Shown here: positions 9,345 to 17,700 of the stretch, in pieces
How the letters are laid out: each line of letters starts with the position of its first letter
Numbering within the stretch: the first letter of the stretch is position 1
Source of the DNA: Kitasatospora sp. GAS204B
GTDB lineage: Bacteria; Actinomycetota; Actinomycetes; Streptomycetales; Streptomycetaceae
DNA: 64,000 bases
Assembly: GCF_029892155.1 (NCBI RefSeq)
Contig: NZ_JARZAG010000001.1
Location: 310,001-374,000 of the forward strand
Direction: 5' to 3'
The notes under the pieces: model-generated
Told to the model about the DNA's origin: nothing
Databases searched by the model: none
What the model saw: only the letters and a program-made list of their open reading frames with translations
Program-made: the position numbers and the translations under genes

Positions 9345-10456
9345 CAGCTGCTCCCCGAGGAGGACGCCGCCACCAGCTTCTTCAGGATGTCGGTGGTCGG
9401 TGCCGGAGGTTGGAAGGTGCCCAGCGAGCTCAGGTCGAGCGGGAAGCCGGTCTGCTGCTTCTTGGTCTTCGCGGTCAGGGCCTGGACCATCGCCTGCGGG
9501 TCGTTGGTGGGCCGGAAGCCGTACTGGGCCTCCAGTTTGATCAGCGTCGGGTCGGTCAGCAGGGCCTGCGCGAGGGCGTCGGCCGGCTTCGTCAACTCGA
9601 CCACCGTGTGGTCACTCTGGATGTCGATGTCAGGGTAGAGCACCACGGTGTCGTCGGGCAGCGTGCCCTTCATCGCCTGCTCGGCGACCTCGGACTCGTA
9701 GGTCCAGCTCAGCGGCTTCCCGGTGTTGGCCACGAAGTCCCGGAACAGCTGGTCGCTACTGGAGAGCAGCGCCCCCTGATTCGCCATCAGGTAGCGCAGA
9801 AGCGGGGTGACCTGGTCGATTCCGGTCTGGTCCGAAACCACCTGGCTGTTGTTGGCGAGGTAGGACATCACCGCGAGGTAGAGCGAGGCGGAGGAGGAGC
9901 TGTTCGGGTCGGTGGTCGCGACGTAGATCTTCCCGGCCACGTAGCCCGGCCGGGCGCCGCCCGGCAGATCCTCCCAACTCAGCTTGCTCTGGACGTCCTT
10001 GAGGTAGGCGGCCATGTGGAAGGTCCAGACGTGCGAGGTCTTGTCCTCGGTCGCCAGGTTGTTCTGCGCCAGGAACTGGGCGGTGTCCGCGTGCGCGATC
10101 ACCACCAGCGGCGAGTAGAACGGCCGCACCGGCGTGGTGGTGATCGTGGTGCTGATCGCCTTGGCCGCCACCGAACTGGCCGGGAACGCGAAGTCGAAGG
10201 GCTTGCCCGTCACGTCGTCGCCCATCTGCCAGGAGCCCGAGTGCTGGACCGAGACCGACAGCCCCCGGGACCGGAAGGCCTGCTGGACCTGGCCGTCGGC
10301 GAAGAAGTCCGCCTTCTCCGAGCCGATCACGCCGGAGAGCGCGACGGTGCCGCCGCTCGTCGACCCGGCCTTGGCCGCATGGTGCTGCACCTGGACCAGC
10401 ACCACCACGCCGATCAGCAGGCACACGGCCACCAACACCCCGAGCAGTCGCCTCAT
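9344..10456 (-). CDS. Membrane-anchored extracellular solute-binding-like protein
   Basis: 370-aa protein with one N-terminal transmembrane anchor (RRLLGVLVAVCLLIGVVVLV) and a large extracellular domain. The domain resembles bacterial solute-binding proteins: GSEKADFFADGQVQQAFRSR gives the first lobe, and VVIAHADTAQFL and TVVLYPDIDIQSDHTVVELT follow. It is the first gene of the three-gene minus-strand operon. Its stop and the next ATG share one base. ATG 10456 was chosen because the signal anchor begins there and a purine-rich GGGGGA lies upstream; 34 extra codons in the same frame lack coding character. No permease or ATPase is encoded nearby, so the ligand is unknown. Confidence 0.8.
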   Translation of the reverse strand: MRRLLGVLVAVCLLIGVVVLVQVQHHAAKAGSTSGGTVALSGVIGSEKADFFADGQVQQAFRSRGLSVSVQHSGSWQMGDDVTGKPFDFAFPASSVAAKAISTTITTTPVRPFYSPLVVIAHADTAQFLAQNNLATEDKTSHVWTFHMAAYLKDVQSKLSWEDLPGGARPGYVAGKIYVATTDPNSSSSASLYLAVMSYLANNSQVVSDQTGIDQVTPLLRYLMANQGALLSSSDQLFRDFVANTGKPLSWTYESEVAEQAMKGTLPDDTVVLYPDIDIQSDHTVVELTKPADALAQALLTDPTLIKLEAQYGFRPTNDPQAMVQALTAKTKKQQTGFPLDLSSLGTFQPPAPTTDILKKLVAASSSGSS

Positions 10457-10742
10457 GGCGATCCGATCCCCCGTCCCCTGTTCGCCGTTCCGTTCACGTC
10501 CCCGTCGCACTGTAGGGCCAGAGCGTCCCGCCGCCCCCGGAGCTGCGCCTGTCACCACGGTGAACCGGGGGTGAACAGGCCTTCACGGATCCGTATCGGC
10601 TCGGTTCTCCCGTACCCGATTTCGTTGTTGATCAAGCGATGTCACGGCGCGTCAGAAAGTTCAACGAAGCTTTGCGCAGTGGTCACATGACGGTCCGTCG
10701 GAACGTCGTTGTTACGCGCGGGTAATGCATACCCTCGGAGCC

Positions 10743-12170
10743 ATGCGCCGAGCAAAAATCGTCTGTACTCTCGGGCCCGCCGCCGACTCGTACGACCAGA
10801 TCAAGTCCCTGGTCGACGCCGGAATGGACATCGCCCGCTTCAACCTGAGCCACGGCTCCCACGCCGAACACGAGGAACGGTACCGCCGGGTCCGCAAGGC
10901 CGCCGACGAGACCGGCCGAAGTGTCGGCATCCTGGTCGACCTTCAAGGTCCGAAGATCCGCCTCGGCAAGTTCGCCGAAGGCCCTGTACTCCTCGAACGC
11001 GGCGACGAGTTCACCGTCACGGTGGAGGACGTCTCCGGTGACCGCGAGCGCTGCGGAACCACCTACCCCGGGCTCGCCAACGACGTCGCGCGCGGGGAGC
11101 GGATCCTGATCGACGACGGCCGGGTCTGCCTCGAAGTCACCCACGTGGACGGCCCGCGCGTCCACTGCATCGTCATCGAAGGCGGCCTGATCTCCGATCA
11201 CAAGGGCCTCAACCTGCCCGGAGTCGCCGTCTCCGTGCCCGCGCTCAGCGACAAGGACGTCGCCGACCTGCGCTGGGCCCTGCGGATCGGTGCCGACCTG
11301 ATCGCCCTCTCCTTCGTCCGCAGCGGCAAGGACATCGAGGACGTGCACAGCGTGATGCGGGAGGAGAACCGCTTCCTGCCCGTCATCGCCAAGATCGAGA
11401 AGCCCCAGGCCGTGGAGAGCCTGGACTCGATCGTCGACGCCTTCGACGGCATCATGGTCGCCCGCGGCGACCTGGGCGTCGAACTGCCGCTGGAGCAGGT
11501 CCCGCTGGTCCAGAAACGCGCCATCAAGCTGGCCAAGCGCAACGCCAAGCCGGTCATCGTGGCCACCCAGATGCTCGACTCGATGATCCACGCCTCCCGC
11601 CCGACCCGCGCCGAGGCCTCCGACGTCGCCAACGCCGTGCTCGACGGGACGGACGCGGTGATGCTCTCGGGCGAGACCTCGGTCGGCAAGTACCCCATCG
11701 AGACGGTCAAGACCATGGGCCGGATCATCGAGGCCGTCGAGGAGGAGGTGCTGGACGCCGGCCTGCCCCCGCTGACCGCCCGCAACAAGCCCCGCACCCA
11801 GGGCGGCGCGGTCGCCCGCGCCGCCGCCGAGATCGGCGACTTCCTGGGCGCCAAGTACCTGATCGCCTTCACCCAGAGCGGCGACACGGCCCGCCGCCTG
11901 ACCCGGTACCGCTCGCCGATCCCGGTCCTGGCCTTCACCTACGAGCCCGCGGTGCGCAGCCAGTTGTCGCTCACCTGGGGCGTGGAGACCTTCCTCGGCC
12001 CGTTCGTGCCGACGACCGACGAGATGGTGGCCCAGGTGGACGCGCAACTGCTCAGCCTGGGGCGGTGCGAGCGCGGTGACGTCGTGATCATCACCGCGGG
12101 GTCACCGCCCGGCCTCGCGGGGTCGACGAACCTGGTGCGGGTGCACCACGTGGGGGAGTTGGACAACTGA
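10743..12170 (+). CDS. pyk: Pyruvate kinase
   Basis: 475-aa enzyme of the last glycolytic step (phosphoenolpyruvate + ADP to pyruvate + ATP). Family signatures include RRAKIVCTLGPA at the start, FNLSHGSHAEH, VDLQGPKIRLG, the active-site VIAKIEKPQAVE and MVARGDLGVEL, and the C-terminal domain HVGELDN end. The start ATG at 10743 is 2 nt after CGGAG; the in-frame ATG at 10725 is less likely. It diverges from the solute-binding/VWA operon across 286 bp that probably holds both promoters, and it ends at a convergent terminator. Confidence 0.97.
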   Translation: MRRAKIVCTLGPAADSYDQIKSLVDAGMDIARFNLSHGSHAEHEERYRRVRKAADETGRSVGILVDLQGPKIRLGKFAEGPVLLERGDEFTVTVEDVSGDRERCGTTYPGLANDVARGERILIDDGRVCLEVTHVDGPRVHCIVIEGGLISDHKGLNLPGVAVSVPALSDKDVADLRWALRIGADLIALSFVRSGKDIEDVHSVMREENRFLPVIAKIEKPQAVESLDSIVDAFDGIMVARGDLGVELPLEQVPLVQKRAIKLAKRNAKPVIVATQMLDSMIHASRPTRAEASDVANAVLDGTDAVMLSGETSVGKYPIETVKTMGRIIEAVEEEVLDAGLPPLTARNKPRTQGGAVARAAAEIGDFLGAKYLIAFTQSGDTARRLTRYRSPIPVLAFTYEPAVRSQLSLTWGVETFLGPFVPTTDEMVAQVDAQLLSLGRCERGDVVIITAGSPPGLAGSTNLVRVHHVGELDN

Positions 12171-12186
12171 CGTCGTCCGTCGCAGG

Positions 12187-12219
12187 GTGGGGGCGTCCGC
12201 GTGGAGCGGGCGCCCCCAC
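12187..12219. terminator. Convergent terminator between pyruvate kinase and serine hydrolase
   Basis: GTGGGGGCG at 12187-12195 pairs with 12211-12219. Inner pairs TCCGC/GCGGG extend the stem to about 14 bp around a 5-nt loop. Confidence 0.75.
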
Positions 12220-12233
12220 TGCGTGTGGGGCCG

Positions 12234-13214
12234 TCAGTTCGCGACGGGCCCGAACGGTGCGGATCCGTCGGAGGACTCCGAGGCCGCGCCCTTGGCGTTG
12301 CTCTCGGCATGCGGAAGCGCCTTGGCGGCCGGGCCGCCGGAAGCACCGTTGAGGTCGCGGTGCACCGCCTGCGCGATCGCCTGGATCGTGTCGATCCCGT
12401 CCGACTCGGTGGTGTTGTCCTCGGTCAGCACCGCCATCCGGTACTCCTTGCCCGGCCCGGTGAAGATGCCCAGGCTGTGCACCCGCCACCCGTGCGTCGC
12501 CCGCGGCAGCCAGCCGTTCTTCACGTGCACGGAGATCGACGCCGGCGCCCCGAAGGGGGTGCCCCAACGCTCGTCCGCATCCACCTGGTTCATCAAAGTC
12601 AGGCCGTAGGCCTGCGCCGCCGCCGTGATCACGCTCGGGGTACCGGAGAAGACGTTCAGCATCTTCAGCTCGTCGGCCGCGGTGATCTGCGAAAGCCCCC
12701 AGTAGCCGCCGGCGCCCAGCTGGGTGTCGTTCATCCCGACCTGGTTCACGAACGCCTGGAGGCGCGGCATGCCCAGGCTCTGCCACAGGTTGGTGGCCGC
12801 CGTGTTGTCGGACGCCTCGATCATCTGCTGGAGGTTGCTGTCCTCCCAGTCGGTCAGGTACCGGTGCTCGTCCTCGGCGCGGCGCAGCACCGCGCCCATG
12901 ATGGTCACCTTGATGACGCTCGCCGAGTCGAAGTGTTGGGTGGCGTGGTCGGTGCAGGACAGGCCGGTCTTGTCGTCCGATACGGCGAAGGCCAGCGTGT
13001 CCTGACGGCCCGCCAGGGCGCTGGCGATGTCCTTGGACAGCCGGGCCGCCAGCTGGGGATCGTGGGCGGAGGTGCAGTAGGTCGGGGTGCCGGGCGCCGA
13101 GGCGGGCGCCGCCTGCGCGGCGGCGGGGACGGCTAACGCCAGCAGCGTCGCCGCCGCGCCGACACTCAGGCGGGCGAGCGGGCGGGGTATTCGGATGTGC
13201 TGGAACGTGGCCAT
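12234..13214 (-). CDS. Secreted serine hydrolase of the beta-lactamase/DD-peptidase fold
   Basis: 326-aa exported protein. A signal peptide ends near AQAAPASA (residues 1-40). The penicillin-recognition motifs are all present: SxxK at S99-K102 (SVIK), SDN at 135-137, and KNG at 232-234 in place of KTG. This puts it in the class A beta-lactamase-like superfamily. The exact substrate (beta-lactam or peptidoglycan peptide) is open. ATG 13214 follows GAGGAG. The reading frame runs on upstream but only antisense to the GNAT gene. A low-complexity C-terminus follows the catalytic domain. Confidence 0.9.
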   Translation of the reverse strand: MATFQHIRIPRPLARLSVGAAATLLALAVPAAAQAAPASAPGTPTYCTSAHDPQLAARLSKDIASALAGRQDTLAFAVSDDKTGLSCTDHATQHFDSASVIKVTIMGAVLRRAEDEHRYLTDWEDSNLQQMIEASDNTAATNLWQSLGMPRLQAFVNQVGMNDTQLGAGGYWGLSQITAADELKMLNVFSGTPSVITAAAQAYGLTLMNQVDADERWGTPFGAPASISVHVKNGWLPRATHGWRVHSLGIFTGPGKEYRMAVLTEDNTTESDGIDTIQAIAQAVHRDLNGASGGPAAKALPHAESNAKGAASESSDGSAPFGPVAN

Positions 13215-13320
13215 GAGGCTCCTCTGGTCGGACTGGACGGGCCGTACGTGGTCCGCTACTGGATCACGCGGTCCGTAACACGCGCGTTTGATCGTCGGCG
13301 GTTTCAGGCCTGGTCGCGGT

Positions 13321-13821
13321 CTACCGCTGGAGCACGAGGTCGCGCTGATACCAGGTGCCCGGCTTACCGCCGAGGTCGGCCGGATCGGCCGGGCCCACCG
13401 GGACGAACCCGGCCTTGCCCAGTACCTTCTGGGACGCGGCATTGGCGCGAGAGGTGGCCGCCCGCAAGGTGCGCAGCCCGTGCCGCTCCGCCGCCAGCCG
13501 GCACAACTCCCGGACCGTCGCCGTCGCCACGCCACGCCCGGCGACGTGCTGCGCGACCCGGTAGCCGAGTACGGCGGTGCCGTCCTCGAGGTCGTACAGG
13601 TTGAACCGGCCCAGAACCGAGCCATCCTCGGCGACGAGCACGTAGAAGGCACTGATGCCGGCCGCTTGCTCGGCCAGCAACGCGCGGTGCCGGTCGGCGA
13701 ATTGGTCGAAGAACTCGTCGCCCCGGTCGGAGATCGAGGTGGCGAAATAGGCGCGGTTCGCCAGCTCGAAGGCCAGGACCGCTGGGGCATGGTCGGCATG
13801 CAGCCGTATCAGCTCGGGCAC
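13321..13821 (-). CDS. GNAT family N-acetyltransferase
   Basis: 166-aa GCN5-related acetyltransferase that would move an acetyl group from acetyl-CoA to an amine. The core runs SAFYVLVAEDGSVLGRFNLYDL to the acetyl-CoA loop region VAQHVAGRGVATATVRELC (Q/RxxGxG/A-type), and ends with ASQKVLGKAGFVPVG. Architecture resembles the ribosomal-protein alanine acetyltransferase-like branch (N-terminal RLHADHAPAVLAFELANR). The substrate is not known. It lies just downstream of the truncated ADP-ribosylglycohydrolase on the same strand, with a 9-bp gap. Confidence 0.88.
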   Translation of the reverse strand: MPELIRLHADHAPAVLAFELANRAYFATSISDRGDEFFDQFADRHRALLAEQAAGISAFYVLVAEDGSVLGRFNLYDLEDGTAVLGYRVAQHVAGRGVATATVRELCRLAAERHGLRTLRAATSRANAASQKVLGKAGFVPVGPADPADLGGKPGTWYQRDLVLQR

Positions 13822-13830
13822 TGGCCGACT

Positions 13831-14709
13831 CTACCCAGCTGGTGCTCCGGGACCACCTGAGTGGGGTGGCGCGCCGGGAGGTTCGCGCAAGGCGAGACGC
13901 TCTGCGAGGTCGAGCAGCTCTGCCAGTTGCAGCACCCGCCCGCCGTGGCCGGGAAGCGGGACGTGCAGGGACTCGGTCCAGCGGCCGGGGATGGCGCCGA
14001 CACCGTACATCGCTCCCGCGAGGCCACCAGTGACGGCGGCTACCGTGTCGGTGTCGCCGCCCAGGTCGACCGCGGCACGCATGGCCGCCTCGAACGAGGT
14101 GGTGGTGCGCACGGCCCAGACGGCGGAGCCCAGGCAGGGCCAGACCGCGCCGTTGAACTCGGTGGCGTCGGCAGGGTGCCAGGTCGGCGCGAGGACGGTG
14201 GCGTAGCGGTCACGGTGCCCCGGGTCGACGTGGGTGAGGATCTCCGGGAGCGCGGCCAGCGGGTCGTCGCCCTGCAAGGCCAGCCGGACCAACTCGTGGA
14301 AGACGGCGGTCCCCTCCCAGGCCGCGCCGTCGCCGTGGGTCAGGGCGGCGATCCGGCGGGCGGCGTCCATGGTCGCCTGCCGCCCGTCGCGGGCGAAGTA
14401 CACCGCCGAGGTCGCGGCCCGCATCAGCGAACCGTTGCCGGCAGCGCGCAGGTTGACCTGGAAATGGACGGCTGCGGCGAGGTTCCACGGCATGCCGTTG
14501 CTCAGTACGTCCTCGGTCTGCAGCCCGATGTCCTTGGGTTCGGACGCGGCCCAGCGCTGGAACCGGGCGAAGATGTCCGGCAGGTCCAACCCGCCGTGCT
14601 CCGGCGCTGGTGTTCGGTGCCGAGGCGCGGCGGCCGTTCCTGGTCGGCGTGCGGGCGGGGGAGTTCGTGGGGGGCTGCTGACCGCTGTGGGTGGCGGCAG
14701 CGTGCTCAC
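13831..14709 (-). pseudogene. ADP-ribosylglycohydrolase, N-terminal part missing
   Basis: About 250 residues match the C-terminal two-thirds of the DraG/ADP-ribosylglycohydrolase family: PDIFARFQRWAASEPKDIG, NGSLMRAATSAVYFAR, AALTHGDGAAWEGTAVFHEL and the metal-binding DLGGDTDTVAAVTGG. The family's first ~70-100 residues, which carry the GDALG segment and the TDDT metal ligands, are absent. Upstream of about 14598 the frame reads only Pro/Ala/Arg-rich residues, and the plus strand there carries a DUF397-like relic. A GTG at 14709 overlaps the stop of the caspase/WD40 gene (GTGA), so translation is possible. Half the metal site would still be lacking. I call it a 5'-truncated remnant. Confidence 0.75.
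14598..14681 (+). pseudogene. DUF397-family C-terminal relic
   Basis: Plus-strand codons here read APALVFGAEARRPFLVG followed by VRAGEFVGGC and a stop. This matches the usual end of DUF397 proteins (GPAL-F-AW--F---VRAGEF), the small partners of XRE/DUF5753 regulators. The N-terminal half is missing, and the conserved Trp is replaced by Arg. Third positions are almost all G/C in this frame, unlike the antisense frame. It lies at the junction between the truncated ADP-ribosylglycohydrolase and the caspase/WD40 gene. The family assignment comes from memory of the motif. Confidence 0.6.
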
Positions 14710-17700
14710 GGTCGTCGCTTGAAGACCGCGAAGTCGCGGTTGAAGGCCGCGACCAGGTAGCCACCATCGGTGGCGGCAAGGCTGGTGCAGGGCGAGGGTA
14801 ACTGGACGACTGCTGTGCAGGTTCGGCTGGCCAGGTCCCAAACCCGCACTGTGCAGTCGTCGCTGCCCGTGACGGCAATGGACCGATTGTCGAGCACCGT
14901 GCACGCCAGTGCCTGCACCGGGCCTTTGTGGCCGTGGAGGCCCTGCCCCACGGGTTGAGCCGTATTCAGGTCCCATACCCACACCGTGCCGTCGTCGCTC
15001 CCGATAGCGGCGACAGGGCGGTTGTCGAGCACCGTGCACGCCACGGCCTGTGCCCGGATGAGACCGCTGAGGGGCCTGCCGACGGCTTGACCGGTGGCCA
15101 GGTCCCACACTTGCAGCGTCCTGTCGTCACCTCTGACGATGATCACGGCGACGGGCCGGTCGCCGAGCACCGTGCATGTCACCACCTGCACCCTGTCGGA
15201 ATGCCCGATGAGCGGGCCGCCGATGGGCTCACCGGTAGCCATCTCCCACCGCTGCACCGTGTTGCCCCGACCGTTGGTGACCGCGATGGTCCTGTTGTCG
15301 ACCGCCGCGAACACCACCTCGCCGGCCCCGCGCACGCGAAAGGAGAGGGGGATGCCGACGGGTGTGCCGGTAGCCAGGTCCCAGATCCGCGTCGAGCCGC
15401 CGCGCCCGCTGGTGACGGCGACGGGCCGTCTGTCGAGCACCGTACACATCACCGAAGTCACCCGGGATTGGCGTCCGACGAGTGGCTTGCTGAGAGCCGT
15501 GCCGGTGGCCAGATCCCACACCCGGACCGTCCCGTCGTCGCTGCTGGTGACGGTCACGGGCCGGTCGTTCAGAACGGTGCACGTCACTGCCTGCACCGTG
15601 CCGGCGTCCTCGGATGTCTCGTCGATCGGTCTGTTGGCAGCCAGATCCCACACGCGCATCGTCTCGTCAAGGCTGCCGGTGACAGCAACAGGCTGGCCGT
15701 TGACCATCGAGCACGCCACTGAGTACACCGAGTCGTTGTGACCAGAGAGGGGCCCGCCCAAGGGGCGACTCGTCGTCAGATCCCAGACTCGGACACTGCG
15801 GTCGCTGCTGCTGGTAACGGCGATCGGGCGGCCCTCCAGCGCGGTGCAAGCCACCGCTCGCACCGGCTCGTTGTGACCGGCAAGAGGGTCACCGATGAGT
15901 TGACCTGTAGTCAGATCCCATATCCCCACCGCGAGGTCCTCGCCACCGCTGACGGCGATGGGCCGACCTTGCAGCATGGTGCAGGCCACCGCATACACCC
16001 GGCCGATGTGGCCGGTGAAGGGCTCACCGATGGGAGCCAGAGTTTCCAGGTCCCAGGTTCGGATGGTGTGGTCGTTGCCGCCGGTGACGGCGATCGGGCG
16101 GCCGTCCAGCATCGTGCAGGCCACTGCTCGTACGGACCCGTTGTGACCGGTCAGGGGCACACCGATGGGTTGACCTGTGATCAGATCCCACAGCCGCACC
16201 GAGGAATCGTCGCCGCCGGTGACGGCGATCGGGCGGCCGTCCAGCATGGTGCACGCCACTGCTCGTACGGAGCCGCTGTGGCCGGTGAGAGGTTCGCCGA
16301 GGGGAATCAGGGCTTCCAGGTCCCACAGTCGCACCGAGTGGTCGTCGCCGCCGGTGACGGCGATCGGGCGGCCGTCCAGCATGGTGCACGCCACCGCTTG
16401 CACCCAGCTGATGTGGCCGCGGAGAGACTTGGGGAAAGGCCGACCGGTACTCAGGTCCCACAGCCGCACAGTGAAGTCGTCGCCGCCGCTGACGGCGATC
16501 GGACGGCTGTGCAGCATGGTGCACGCCACGGCCTGCACGGGACCGTCATGGCCGCTCAGGACATTGCGAAGCGCGTGCGACAGTGACCCTGCGGTGCCAT
16601 GGAGCGCCGTCCAGCCGCCTCGGCCTGTCCTGCTGCTCAGCGCTGCGGACAGCGCCGAGTCCTGGTAGCGGACCGCGTCGAGTGCGAGCAACTGGCGGCG
16701 CCGGTCAGGGGCGAGGCTCCGGTGTGTGCCGATGGACGCCAGATAGACCGCCGCCGCCAACCGCGCCCCCTCCGTCCCTGCCGCCCGCAGATGCGGCGCC
16801 AGCCCGTCCGCCTCCGCGTGCACCAGGAATTCCACCTCCCCCAGCGCCTCGTCCAGCACCCCGCCCCCCACCGCATGCGCCGCCAAGTACCGCAACGCAT
16901 ACGGATGCGCGTGCCCCCAGTCCCGCGTGCCGTCCGAGCCGTACGGCACCCGCTCGACCAGCGTCCGCGCGAACGCCGCGTGCACGCGACCCGCGTCCAC
17001 CCCGGTCCGCAGGTGCTCCACCAGGGCCTGGTGGTACACCCGGTACGCCGAGCGGTCCGCCTCCACCGCTTCCACCATGTACGAACCCGCCGACCGGCGC
17101 AGCCAGGCCACGTCCTCGTCCGTGTACCGCTGCCCGCTGATCGCGCTCGCCAGTGGGGCCCAGAGGTTCTCCCAGGGCAGGCCCTGCCCCTGGGCATAGG
17201 CGAGCGGCCGCAGCAGGTCGGTCGCCCGCTCGGCGTCCGGGCCCAACCGCACGGACAGGTCGCGGGCCATCGCCTGGCCCGCATGGCGCGGCAGACCCGC
17301 GCGCCACGCAGGATCGGCCGGGTCGGCCGGAACGCTCACATCGGCCTCGGTCCGCGCGGTGATCCGCGCGACCAGGAACGACCGACCCGCCGCCTCCGCG
17401 ATAGCGGCCGCGACGGCCTGGCGCTGCGAGGCGGGGCACACACGGTACGGCGAATCGGGCGCACCCTGCAGCAGGTTGCGGACGGTGTAGACGAGGACCG
17501 CCTCCGGGTCCGCGTACCGCTCCGCATCGAGATCGATCGTGCCCTCGCGCCGCACCCCGAGCTGCGGCAGCAGATGCGGTCGGGTCCCCAGCAGCAGGCG
17601 GATCCGCCCGCGCGCGTAATCGACCAGCGGGCGCAGCACCGTGCTGCAAAGACTGTCGGGAGTGGCGGCCTCGTCCAGAGCGTCGACCACGACGGTCAAC

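Noticed and set aside
13215..13799. Serine-hydrolase frame continuing upstream to 13799
   Set aside because: No signal peptide would result, the stretch overlaps the GNAT gene, and GAGGAG fixes the start at 13214.
14700..14715. GTGA overlap taken as proof that the ADP-ribosylglycohydrolase is a coupled third gene of the caspase operon
   Set aside because: The first ~37 codons after that GTG are antisense to a DUF397-like relic and lack family sequence, so the overlap is probably chance.
14709..16565. Regularly spaced repeats considered as a CRISPR array
   Set aside because: Unit size is about 135 bp, all in one reading frame, and codes WD40 blades.
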